This document shows, one piece after another, positions 47,670-57,700 of a DNA stretch of 64,000 nucleotides; the stretch's first letter is position 1, and every line of letters begins with the position of its first letter. The position numbers and the translations under genes were made by a program. The notes under the pieces were generated by a model. The model ran no database searches. It was not told the DNA's origin and saw only the letters and a list, made by a program, of their open reading frames with translations. Source of the stretch: Ctena decussata. Taxonomy: Eukaryota; Mollusca; Bivalvia; Lucinida; Lucinidae. Location of the stretch: NCBI GenBank assembly GCA_963989385.1, contig OZ022502.1, positions 2,386,501 to 2,450,500 of the forward strand, written 5' to 3'.

Positions 47670-48500
47670 TGTGATGGAATTGCGTCACACTAAATCCATG
47701 GTCAGATGAAGTCCTGAAGACCATGTTGAGCCGGCGCTGACGGCGTTGTTCCAGCGCTGTGTGCATTTATCACAGTTTCCGGACAATGAATACTTGTGTC
47801 TACACTTAAAGTTATTTCATGCAAATGCAATTTTGTCGATTTTAGTTATGCTGGGCATGGTTTCAGCGTAGCGTGCGTTTACAATGAAGTTCTATTATAA
47901 ACGTTAGTCTGCCTCATTATTGGTATTTGACTTTAAAGGACAAATAAGCTCTGCCATTCTCAGTTTTTTTTCGTCCCTTTTTGATGGTTATCGGTTCTTG
48001 AAGGTAGGAGTTTATTCCTGGAGGAGCAAATTTCTTCTTCGGGAGTCGACCCCAGTTTGGAAGGGCTACATCGATCAGGTTGGCAAATGAGAAGTCGCTG
48101 AAGTTTTTCCCTTGTAAAATGGTGGGAAAAAATAATTTTGGTTTGTAACTATTGTCTGTGTAGACTTTATCTGCTGTCACGCATAAGATCTGCAGGCTCA
48201 GATTTTAGAGGAAGCAACTACGTCATTTTCAAGTGTACTTCCTTTTGCATCCACACTCAAACCCTGTGGGTGATAGAATTGTGCGACACTCTACACGTTG
48301 TCAGATAAAGCCCTGTGGCCGTTGCTTCCTTTTTTAATGGGTATGGGTTCTCGAGGAAGGGATTTGCTCTTGTAGGAGCAAAATCCCTTACTTAGGAGTG
48401 GACCCCAGTTTGGAGGTATTACCGCCGTCCTGGTTGACAAAAATGGAAAGTCACAGAAGTTGTTCCCCTTTGTAAAATGGTGGGAAAAAATCAATATTAT
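47670..48500. repeat. R2 repeat: two tandem-like copies
   Basis: GTGATGGAATTGCGTCACAC (47672) and GTGATAGAATTGTGCGACAC (48269) start two copies. Both continue with GTCAGATGAAGTCCTG-like sequence, AGGAGCAAA, GACCCCAGTTTGGA and CTTGTAAAATGGTGGGAAAA. Minus-strand ORFs here are repeat-derived. Confidence 0.75.
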
Positions 48501-48589
48501 GTTACGTATGCAAGGGGAGAGACTTCCTCCTTGCCTAGGTTCTCGTGAGATATTAAATGCTACTGATCTGAATCCGGATCATGGAGACT

Positions 48590-49035
48590 AACGAGAACTT
48601 TCCACAAATACAAATTTAAAGAGTGACTACACTTCAGGAATTGATTGAATCAGATCCCAAACCCTATCCCCAACATCAAAGGGAAAGATTGACAAAGACA
48701 TCCCAACAAACAATGAATTACAAGTGATAAGCCGAGTCAGCGGCTCTTTCCCAATAGGTGGCAACTCAGCTATCTTTATTGAACTAAATAATTTAGACCA
48801 ACAGAAGAGTTACAACAAACTAAACAAATTATATGAAAAACATTTAACAATTATTTTTACCTATTTTCTATTTTTATTATAGAAGGGTTAAAATGAGAAC
48901 ACAATAAATTAAACAGCACCGAACATAAAACAAATGCAACCGCAATGAAAGTACCGCCTTGGGACGGTCAGTAATAACTACTGGGTGGCGGGGGGGGGGG
49001 GTTAAACCGGTTTTACTGGGCCCAAACCTTCACCC
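48590..49035 (-). repeat. R1, longest copy
   Basis: In minus orientation it runs from CCCAGTAAAACCGG and the core GACCGTCCCAAGGCGGTAC to GCCACCTATTGGGAAAGAGC, GGATAGGGTTTGGGATCTG and TTCCTGAAGTGTAGTCACTC. It links all R1 landmarks in one unit. It abuts and truncates the minus-strand LINE. Confidence 0.8.
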
Positions 49036-49039
49036 TCAC

Positions 49040-50161
49040 CCTCCGCATCCATTTCAAACTGCTTGAGGAATGAATAATCCCTCATTCAAAACTTTGTCAA
49101 ATGCTTTTTGAGCGTCGAGAAAACAAGCTTATAACTTGCTATTGTTTTCTTTGGCATATTATATACTTTCATGTAACAGAAATGACGTCATATTACATCC
49201 CATATTCCGCTGAAAGCCACCTTGTAGTTGGTTCAATGGTTTTTCCAGAGACGAAGACAGTCTTTTATACAAGATTCTTTCGAAAAATGTCAAAACCGAT
49301 GAAATTAGAGTAATTGCTCTGTAGTTATTGGGGTCATCATTTTGTTTGTTACCGCCTTTGAATAAGGTTATAATGATACCTCTTTTCATGCTGTATGTAA
49401 TATAGGGGCAAAGCAACATGGAGTTCTATAGACATAACAGCGATGGCCGAAAAACGGGGCCACTGTATATGATATGCTCATTGTCAATTTTATCCTAACC
49501 ACAAGGTTTAACTTTGCTGAGTTTAATTATAACATCGTTATGTTCCGTTGCAGTGATACGAGCAAAACTGCTGCGATCTAACTTTCGCTGCTTAAGCGAA
49601 TCCACACGTAATATAACACTCCTGTAATTAATACTTTTGTAACTGTTCTCATCGGCAGCCTGATAGAGGGAGCCAAAATACTGTCCCCATTGGTTATATG
49701 TCTCCTCAGGATCTTTATACATATGATTCTGGCGATCAATTAAATATCCTACATTATTAGAGTTATTATTTTTGCCCTTGTTCCTCCAATTTTCAGAAAT
49801 GTTCACTACTTACTTCGGCAGCACGATCAATTTTTTTATTTAGTCTTTTCAAATAATTCTGAGCACATTTACGTTTGAATTGACGAAAAAGTCGTTTTGC
49901 TTCTTTATATTGTTTGTACGAAATATTACAATCACCATGTGGTCTATTATCAAATATCCATAATCTACGTTTCTCTCTCATAACTTTATGCAACCCTTGA
50001 GTGTCTCGTCCCAGTATGACTAAACCTATTCTGTAAGGTAGATGCTTTTCCAAGCATTCAGAAATAATGTGACAGATATTCCGATACACAGAATCGATGT
50101 TGTTTAACGTTACAGGGTTTTGCTCACTTAATGAAAATTTTAAACATTGCGTCTCAACCAA
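49040..50161 (-). pseudogene. Decayed non-LTR retrotransposon (pre-RT and RT fingers)
   Basis: Minus-strand frames give NISYKQYKEAKRLFRQFKRK, YNQWGQYFGSLYQAA, MKRGIIITLFKGGNKQNDD, NNYRAITLISSVLTFFERIL, LQGGFQRNMGCNMTSFLL and CFLDAQKAFDKV. This is the linker and N-terminal RT region (motifs 0-A) of a bivalve-type LINE. Stops and at least two frameshifts interrupt it. It ends before the YADD motif where R1 begins. It is probably from the same or a close family as 45800-47668, but opposite in orientation. Confidence 0.85.
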
Positions 50162-50789
50162 ACTATAGATATTACGCTTTCATGTCATAAGTTGTGAATA
50201 AAAGATTATTAAGAGTGGAAGATTTATAAGGATAAATATTTAGTTTGATTTCTAAGGGTTATATCTTATTTCAAAATTTTACATTCCCGAATGAAAGTAT
50301 GGACCTAAGGAAAAACAGATATTTCCCAACAATATCATAACTAATGAGTACTTTGCTTTCATGCTAAAAGTATGGTTTATGTTTGTTATGTAGCACTGAA
50401 AATATTCTGCGAAGACACTTTGCATGATTTTTCCAGTGTTTGCTTATTTTTTGGGGGCTTCTTGACCCTACTGGAATCCGACGAGCCATTGCAACGAAAA
50501 GACAGTAAAAATAAGACTATAATTATATCAAGCACATCGTTTGATCTGCTTTAGCAGTACCGTAGTTAAAACAAACATATTCCAGATTATATGTTAAATT
50601 AGGGTCACAGGACCGTTAGAATTATATTTTAATGCCAACTGTGGTCCCCCCATCCCCTCCCCCCCACACACAAATAAATAAATAAATGAATATTTGTTTT
50701 GTTCTGTTCCATTTTGTTATTCTATAGTGAAGACTTGCAATAGAGGTTGTGGTGATAAAATAAAAGCATTGTTTCTTTATATATTTCAG

Positions 50790-50865
50790 TAATTATTGGC
50801 GCCGCAGCTGGAGGAGGTGGAGCAGTTCTCATTGTAGTCTCCATCGTCATCATTTGTTGTCTCAG
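50790..50865 (+). CDS. Receptor exon 5 (transmembrane helix)
   Basis: The acceptor TATATTTCAG ends at 50789 and the donor GTATAG begins at 50866. The 76-nt exon runs from phase 1 to phase 2. It encodes IIGAAAGGGG followed by AVLIVVSIVIICCL, about 24 hydrophobic or small residues with no charge: a single transmembrane helix. The Gly/Ala run at its outer end contains small-xxx-small spacing that often mediates helix packing. Two adjacent cysteines at the inner face are possible palmitoylation sites. The AG left at the end joins A of exon 6 to make Arg, so the stop-transfer sequence is basic (RNRCKNSNK). Confidence 0.85.
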
Positions 50866-50869
50866 GTAT

Positions 50870-51770
50870 AGAGAAAATGGGTTAAAATATGAATGCAGAG
50901 ATATATTTCCCTTGCGCTCTGCGAGGAAACTTAATAAAAGAATAAGAATCCTTTAATATCAATGGGTGGTTAAAGCTGCATATTTACAACGGCTTTCTGT
51001 TATTGTGCCTTATAACCTTATGCTTTACTTTTCCTGCCGCCTTCGTTTGCGTGTAACATAAAACTGCACATCTGGGCTCAGAATCTGGAGGGCTAGATTT
51101 CGATTCCAGTCCATCTTTACATTGGTCTGTTGCTTTGATTGGTCTGTCGCCATTACTATCTAACTAATTTCACCTATGGAAGTAAAATTCTCTGCTCTTG
51201 AAGGAACTCTATTAGATTTTAATTATTCATCCTTAGAATCAGTTTGCATTATCTTCTTAGACCTGAAAAGTTTTCAGGCGTTTCAGGCGTTTCTGGTGAT
51301 AACAGACCTTCTGTGTCTTGGGCACAGCTTGACTTCACAGAAAATCCCATTCCACACGAATCGCTACATATGTGAAAAGGTGTAAGGAACGGAAATAAAC
51401 AATATTGCGACAGTAAACATCTCCCATACGATATACCAGAATAAACAAAAATGATATAGATATGAAATCTTTAGCATAAATAGTCTTTCCGTTGCATACT
51501 TAGCCCAAATTAAAAGGCAATAGCACAGTACTGAATACATTCTCTGAAAAACGACAATTCTGTTTTGTTAGAATCGCATTTTATTTATTTTTTTGATACT
51601 TTATAAGAACTAAAGTTATGCCGAAACCTGCCAAATCATTAAAACGTTCTGAACACCGAGTACATGATGTGTAAGTTTCTTAACTGCTACTATATCAATT
51701 TCATCAATGCTCTCTGTATACTAAGCCACAAACGATAGCTTTTTACAATGTCTGCATCCAGTCTTCTTTT
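50870..51770. other. Intron 5, unassigned
   Basis: No repeat family or exon recognised. The ORF at 51176-51385 has no support. Confidence 0.35.
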
Positions 51771-51772
51771 TT

Positions 51773-52030
51773 TTAAAGATGCGTTTGCCTTTTGTGACAA
51801 ATACTGGCCTGTTTGATCATGTAAACCGGTAACAGTTTCAGCATTACGCATTCACATTGAGAAATTTCTTTTTTAATGACTTTATTGAACACATCCTCAA
51901 GAGATGCCCAATAATCATTCCGATCAGTTAAATATGAGACACAAATATTTCTGAGTCGATTTGCTGAAGTATGTTGTTCGATCCACATTGTTTTAAAACG
52001 CATTTGGTTTTGAAGTAAACGATGCCTCAT
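51773..52030 (-). CDS. Small antisense ORF of unknown nature
   Basis: An 85-codon ATG-initiated frame on the strand opposite the receptor gene, 27 bp from the exon 6 acceptor. It has ordinary protein-like composition (RFKTMWIEQHTSANRLRNIC, SYLTDRNDYWASLEDVF). I recognise no family. It may be a transposon protein shard or a chance frame. No splice or promoter support is visible. Confidence 0.2.
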   Translation of the reverse strand: MRHRLLQNQMRFKTMWIEQHTSANRLRNICVSYLTDRNDYWASLEDVFNKVIKKEISQCECVMLKLLPVYMIKQASICHKRQTHL

Positions 52031-52057
52031 ACTATTGCTAATTTTATATCTTTCCAG

Positions 52058-52715
52058 AAACAGATGTAAAAATTCAAATAAAGATCTTCCATCGAAGCAT
52101 ACTTACGTCAATACAATGTCTGATGAGGAAGTCACTGACAACGTTGTGTATAATATGGAATTTCAAGATGAAACAAAACATCCACATATGCCTCTAGATA
52201 CTATAGATGCAACATATAACACTATCGATGATGACACTCAACAAAAAGCAGAAGCGAATTCATCTATGCCAGCTGTATATTCAAACCTACAGGTTGGCGA
52301 TGAACGAGGTACCTATAATACTGTTGATTTGGATCAAAATCAGCATACAAAGAAAATGCCAATGTCAGTAAAATGCAATAATCTGCAAGCGAATGATGCT
52401 GCAGGTCTTTATAATGCTGTTGACTTGAATAATGAAAATCCCGATATTCAAACATCAGAAAGCTGTAACTCATCGCTTCAGCCTGCCCTGGATAATAACT
52501 CCTCTAACAATGTGCTTGGTCATGAACCGGATACAGAAACAATAAGTCAAGCAAACGATTCCGTAGCAGAACAGAATCCGGAATCTTATATTACATATGC
52601 CGTTGTTAATAAGACCAAAGCAGACGATGAAATAACTCGTATAAACAGACCAGCTCAGCTTCAAGTTGCATCCGGTGATACGTATGCTGTTGTAAATAAG
52701 AAAAGTGAGAAGTAA
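52058..52715 (+). CDS. Receptor exon 6 (cytoplasmic tail with ITIM-like tyrosine motifs)
   Basis: The acceptor ATCTTTCCAG ends at 52057. The exon is 658 nt, enters in phase 2 and ends at TAA 52713-52715. It encodes a hydrophilic, acidic tail of about 218 residues with nine tyrosines. Visible motifs are VVYNME, ATYNTID, VYSNLQ, GTYNTVD, LYNAVD, ITYAVVN (a strict I-x-Y-x-x-V ITIM, Tyr codon 52596-52598) and DTYAVVN near the C-terminus. YSN fits the YxN Grb2-SH2 pattern. There is no kinase, TIR or other enzyme domain, so signalling would be by phosphotyrosine recruitment of SH2 proteins. Two roughly 30-residue segments look duplicated. ITIM-bearing tails are known from inhibitory immune and adhesion receptors; ligand and pathway here are unknown. 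Confidence 0.85.
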
Positions 52716-54480
52716 AGACGCATATGGTGCTACATGGTTAATATTTATTGAGTTCAACAGTGGATGTTTTAAGATAGTTCAAGTGCTTCAGATTTGTGGA
52801 TAGTGATATATTAAATCCATGACATTTCGCTTAAAGACAATTTTTCGGAAGTACATTTCATTCATAAGACAGCTCATCTAATATATATTCTGCCTAAAGT
52901 TCATGACGTGTACGATTTTTCATTTACATTTCTTCTCAGTTTAAGTTTACATTGGGCATAACAGAACACAATCAAAAGTTATTAGACAACAACGTGTTAG
53001 TACACAGAGGAAAACACACATTGGTTTATGACCCTGATAAATCCCTGCTCTAATAAAAGGCATTGATAGCGATCTCTCATAGAAACTGCATATTGTCATA
53101 CTCAGAGTAGCTTTCTTATATCTTCAGTATACTTTCATTTCCTCCATGACTGACAATACATGAGAAACTAAAAATTAATTACGCAGTCTGTTCTGGGTGT
53201 TCTAATCTCACATTTTATACTGAACAAAAGTTAAAACGCTACAAGTGATTTGCCTTCAAAGTTTCTGTTTTGTGGAAACAGCAACGGTTCAAGAATAAGA
53301 ACGCATTTTAGCATTTTAAAGTTAAATGCATGTATAAGTCCATGACACCAATGGATAGCTGTAAAGGCCGTTTCAGATAAAACGAACACATTTCAAAGCG
53401 AACAGGGGTCCGATTTTCTGCTGTGCAAATACGGAACTATGGATCAGGCATTTAAACTTGATTTAAAAAAGGAATTCATGACACAGTTGTCCTTGTTTCG
53501 CCTTGGGTTAAACAACCAGAATACCAAACCTATTGTAAGAGAAAGCATACATCACTATGTGTTTTTCTGTCTTTGAAAATTAGTGTTGCAATTTACCTAT
53601 TTCCACGAAAACACACACAAAAAAAAAACGAAAACACAATAAGAAACCGTGAACAATGGAAATTCCAAGAAATTAATTTTGGGTTTACTCACGTATTGTC
53701 ACACTTGTGTTTGAATTTAAGGATAGGTAGAGTGCATAATTTATTGCACTTCAAGAAACAGAAAAAGTTGCTCAGATAATTGATAAACCGTAGAACAAAC
53801 GAAAATTGAGTTTTGCTAAAGACTTTATGCAAAGGGAGGTAATTTTTGATTTTGATAAATAAACCTTCAAATAAAACTTCAATTTTCTAGTTTTTCTGAA
53901 TAACAATTATGCGTTATTTTTTGCTTTTTCTATAACTCTGGATTTATCGCTTCAGATCAGCAAAGAAATGTACATCAGCGCATGCGCATATTTGGTGTAT
54001 ATCAAAATCTGTTAAAATTGAATAAGGTAAATTAACTCTGTTAAGAAAAGTATCAGATTCAGTATTTTATAGACATTCTCTTGCTGAATGTCTTGCACGA
54101 CTTAAATGTTTATATCCAGGCAAACACGTATCATTGTGTTAGTTGCAAGCTGTCTTTTATTATGTAGCGTTATCACTGCTGCTAAGTACATGGGCTATGA
54201 GTTTAGAGGCTCTAACGCTTACAACGTGAAGACTGCAATGAAGCGCAGGTTGATCTAACGCTAATGGTGCGAACATTCCTGCGCAAAACATTTCCTTTTA
54301 TATTTTACTTCTTTCAAACTATGTTATTGGAGGGTGGACGTGATTTAGACATGAATCAAATTTTTGTAAATAAAATGTCCCATTTTTTTTAATTTTCTGT
54401 TATTAATTAGTAATAGCTTTTAGGGATGACTTAATATTTGGACAGGACTGCTGAACAAATATATGAGCCGCAAACTGACA
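52716..54480 (+). other. 3'UTR and downstream intergenic stretch
   Basis: AT-rich, with no coding exon or repeat family that I recognise. The first 0.35-1.15 kb is the probable receptor 3'UTR. Short ORFs such as the one at 53573-53779 have no protein-like character. Confidence 0.4.
53052..53057 (+). terminator. Candidate polyadenylation signal for the receptor gene
   Basis: AATAAA lies 337 nt after the stop codon, a normal 3'UTR distance. Further AATAAA hexamers at 53858 and 53869 could give a longer 3'UTR of about 1.15 kb. The choice cannot be made without transcript data. Confidence 0.4.
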
Positions 54481-54486
54481 AAACCA

Positions 54487-54682
54487 ACAAAGTGTCATGT
54501 GCGCCACGCGAAGACTCAAATTAGCCTTGGCATCTTCCCAGTCTGATCCGAGACTTTGCTAACGGCATGATGGTAGCTTAGCCCTAAGCTAGCCTTTAGG
54601 TGCACAGCCAAGACTCAGCTAAGAGTGGGTGGCTTCCCAGGCTGATCTGAGTCTTCGCTGGGCGCACATGCCACTTTGTTTT
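54487..54682. mobile_element. ~195-bp foldback MITE
   Basis: ACAAAGTGTCATGTGCGCC then GCGAAGACTCAAATTAGCC on the left mirrors the reverse complement of the right end (ACAAAGTGGCATGTGCGCCC, AGCGAAGACTCAGATCAGCC). Interior motifs CCAGTCTGATCCGAGAC / CCAGGCTGATCTGAGTC repeat. TSD not resolved. Confidence 0.75.
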
Positions 54683-54689
54683 TTTTCTC

Positions 54690-55275
54690 GTGTCGTGGCT
54701 AATATGTTCTTTGTAAGGCATGCGGTACCCAATCTTCTCAACTAGAGAACTTTAAAAATAGATGTTACAAAGGCTTCATTGTGTACAAGCTACGAAACAA
54801 ATACGCACAACATCATGTTTATTTCGTCATATAGCGGAGGCATTGGCCTTTTATATGTTGCGGTAACTGAAAATGGTCACTTAACAGCAAGTTTTTTTAT
54901 TCCTTTGCAAAACAATGTAGAAAATTATGTGTGCACAGTTGGAATTCCCACAAATCGCCATCAAAAAATAAATTATTATTCTAAGGACTAGCTACGTACA
55001 TTAACGCAACGGAAAACAGTCAAAAATGTCCAAATGCATCTAGCTCGGATTATTATAGAGATGAAAGAAAAAAAAAAAGCTAAAAGATAAAAATTGATCA
55101 ATATTCATTTTATATGACATTTGCAATCAATATCCTCTACGAGCGTTTGTAAGCAAACCATTCATGCAACTAAAAGAGTTAAATAATACACAAAAGAAGC
55201 AAGAATAACTGTTATACTAATGTTGCTTTTTAAGCGCAGTTTGTGCTTGTAACTTTGTAATATTGCCATTAATTT
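54690..55275. other. Intergenic, unassigned
   Basis: AT-rich, with nothing recognised. Confidence 0.3.
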
Positions 55276-55279
55276 AAAT

Positions 55280-55990
55280 GTTACACTTTTAGGGGAAGGG
55301 AAGTAATTGTCATTTTCATAAGAGCTTGCTCTTCTAGGAGCAAATTCTTTTGTATAAGAGTTAATCTCATGTCAGATTTGTTTTGTCCAAAGAAATAAAA
55401 AAAGAAAGTTACCAAAGGAGTATTCCTTTGTAAAAAATGCGAAAAAAACAAAAAAAAAAAAAACAAAAAAAAAAGCTGGAGCTTTATGCATTTCCCGCAC
55501 CACAACACCTATTACGATAGACATCAGAACAGGTTGATGTTGCACTGCAGTTATTTTGAATCTGTGTGTCGCAAACTCATTTGACCAATCATTGAATTTA
55601 GTTAAGTTATGACGGAGAGTGCAAACAATAGCTATGGTTTATGCTTTTGACAACACTATCTAGATTCGGATAGTGTAGACCTCGGTAAGAGTCAGTACTG
55701 ATCTGTCATGAAGCAGCAATAATGGGTAGGCATTGATAGATTGTAACTATTAAAGTAAATGGATAATGCGTCATAATGAGCAACTCTGATAATGTTATGT
55801 TTCCCTCCCTTCTTATTGGGAGGTCAACTTTTAAAGGAAAATATTTGATCCAAGAAGAGCAACCTATTTTCATAAAGAGCACACACCCACTTTAAGGAAG
55901 GGTTTCGTCGCCCGGGGAAGCAAACATGAAGTCACATAATCACATATATGTAAGTTGCCTCCCTTTATAAAAATGGCCAAACATTTGACA
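55280..55990. repeat. R2 repeats, two diverged copies
   Basis: TAGGAGCAAATTCTTTTGTA with TATTCCTTTGTAAAAAATG (55335-55440), and GTTGCCTCCCTTTATAAAAA with AGAAGAGCAACC (55850-55975), resemble the 47.9-48.5 kb units. Confidence 0.5.
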
Positions 55991-56129
55991 GGTGAATCAA
56001 TGTGTATACACAACATACAATTTATAATTGTCATCTGGCTGCACTTGCAAAACGTTTGCCTTCCTTACCTACCGTAAAATTATAAAAAATGAAACACCTT
56101 TAATCATGAAAATACGAAACCCTTTGCTT

Positions 56130-56276
56130 TCATTCCCTTATTCGAAAAGGTTCCCATTGACTGCTTGGATGACAGAAAGAATTTCCAGCCGCCGGCTTAC
56201 CCAAAGCAGATTTGAACCAGTTACCTTCAGCATTATAACCTAGCGTCTCTGGCCACTCGACCACGGCGCCTACTTA
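56130..56276 (-). repeat. SINE-C copy
   Basis: TATTCGAAAAGGTTCCCATT and GACAGAAAGAATTTCCAG match SINE-C at 16140-16190. On minus the head is GGCGCCGTGGTCGAGTGGCC. Confidence 0.7.
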
Positions 56277-56433
56277 ATATTTAGAGTGAAACTGTCCCAA
56301 ATATCCTAAAATTAATATGGACTTGGGAAAGTGACATGAACCTGTATTCTTTTGAATTATGTCAGTTTGCTGAGGTTCTCACTGCATAAGGCATTTCCTG
56401 ATGTCCTTTCGATAGGGTCTGATGTTGCTCGTT

Positions 56434-56471
56434 GAAATGACGTCGTATTGACGTAGCATTGACGTCATTTC
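56434..56471. promoter_or_regulatory. Palindromic CRE-like cluster
   Basis: GAAATGACGTC and GACGTCATTTC form an 11-bp perfect inverted repeat around TATTGACGTAGCATT, giving three TGACGT-type cores within 38 bp. It resembles CREB/ATF target sites but no promoter is identified. Confidence 0.35.
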
Positions 56472-56871
56472 GACATCATGTTCCTGTTTGGTTAATACAG
56501 AAATGCACATCGCTCTAAATTTGGCAAGGGCACCTTCATACTACCTTGTTTTTTTTCATTTTCTTTTATATTTTCTATATAAATGTGTCATTGATATTAA
56601 TTGAATGACAACGGCAGGTAAGTTTATGCAAAAACGTAGAACACTTCCTTGTCTTTTGTTAAAGATTTATACGATGCGTTAAAAGCAAAAACACATATAT
56701 CACACTTATGGAAATCCTGTATAACCAAACGCATTAAAAATATTATCAGTAAACACTTTTCAAATATCTCTGCGGCTGTGTGCAAGCAGGTGATAAAGAG
56801 GGAGAGAAAAAAAAACACAACTAAACACGCACCATAAGTTGGTGCTTTTTATTGGTCCTCTTATTAACTTA

Positions 56872-57380
56872 TTAGGCCCCCGCCAGACGAAGTCTGCGAA
56901 GGCCCTATAGTAATTACCTTGTCCGTCCGTCTGTCTCATTCTGTCCGTCCATCAGTCTGTCCGTCGTCATGATTTCGTGTCCGCTCCATAGTTCTGAAGC
57001 GCTTTGAGATATTTTAATGAAATTTGGTACTTATTTTCAGTAAACTGGTAAAGCATCATAAGACAATTTGCAGAGAACAAACAACATAACTCTGCCTACA
57101 TTTTTACTTAATTATGCCCTTTTGTAAATCCTAGCAGGGAAACCGTGTTCGCTCCATAACTTTAACACGAAACTTGGTACAGATGTAAAAGATTATCAGA
57201 CAATGTGCAGAGAATAATTAAATACAATCTCTAATTTTATCTACAATTTTACAGAATTATGCCCCTTTGTAATTTTTAGTATGGAAACAGTGTCCACTCT
57301 ATAACTTTAAAACTCTCAACTTGGTACAATTGTAAATCAGTATCAGATATTGTGCAGAGAATAAGAACTAATAACCCCAT
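56872..57380 (+). repeat. Mobile minisatellite (GTCCGTCCGTCTG type)
   Basis: Starts GGCCCCCGCCAGACGAAGTC with a near-palindromic partner (TCTGCGAAGGCCC), then a GTCCGTC block, then two to three units of about 110-130 bp with GTGT(T/C)CGCTCCATAACTTTAA-like, AACTTGGTACA, ATTATGCCC and TTTGTAA landmarks. Confidence 0.75.
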
Positions 57381-57392
57381 CTACATCTTTAT

Positions 57393-57700
57393 AGGCGAAT
57401 GCAGATGGAAGAAATAGCGAAGGCATTAGGCATTTTGTTGTTGTTGTTTCGTTTAAAGTATGTGGAAAAAAGACTACTGTCTTTATCCACATACTTAAAA
57501 CGAAACAACAACAACAACAAAAAAAAAAAAAAAAAAAAAAAACAACTGAATCGGTCATTGTTCGGGATCTGGTATACACTGATAGGCGAATTCAGATGGA
57601 AGAAATAGCGAAGGCATAAGGCATTTCACATGGTAGCGTTTCAGCAATCTTACATGATCGTTTAGGTTTGCGCATTGTTGTAGGAATACGTGTTTACTCC
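57393..57700 (+). pseudogene. Two short mariner fragments flanking a hairpin
   Basis: GCGAATGCAGATGGAAGAAA (57393) and GGCGAATTCAGATGGAAGAA (57583) both encode the IQMEEIAKALGI helix-turn-helix segment of the transposase at 58508. The second runs from TTGTTCGGGATCTGGTATAC to GATCGTTTAGGTTTGCGCAT and carries a stop. They belong to a second, older copy of the same mariner family. Confidence 0.8.
57435..57517. repeat. 31-bp hairpin with poly-A tail
   Basis: TTGTTGTTGTTGTTTCGTTT plus AAAGTATGTGG pairs with CCACATACTT plus AAAACGAAACAACAACAA across a 21-nt loop, followed by an A-run to about 57542. Confidence 0.9.

Larger units (their letters stand above)
743..53057 (+). other. Gene span: ITIM-bearing single-pass receptor (partial at 5' end)
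   Basis: Six exons joined by GT/AG introns give one uninterrupted frame of 1653 nt (about 550 residues plus stop). The first four junctions are phase 1 and the last is phase 2; every donor phase matches the next acceptor. Predicted order: cysteine-containing ectodomain (exons 1-3), Ser/Thr-rich stalk (exon 4), transmembrane helix (exon 5), tyrosine-motif tail and stop (exon 6). No signal peptide or ATG is visible, so at least one upstream exon or a misread start is expected. Introns are about 4.2, 26.2, 2.2, 16.5 and 1.2 kb. The split is inferred from splice motifs and frame; transcripts could add exons in the long introns. Confidence 0.72.

Noticed and set aside
45800..50161. Twin-priming inversion of a single LINE insertion
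   Set aside because: Twin priming would place the inverted 5' half upstream of the 3' half. Here the minus-strand 5' half lies downstream of the 3' end.
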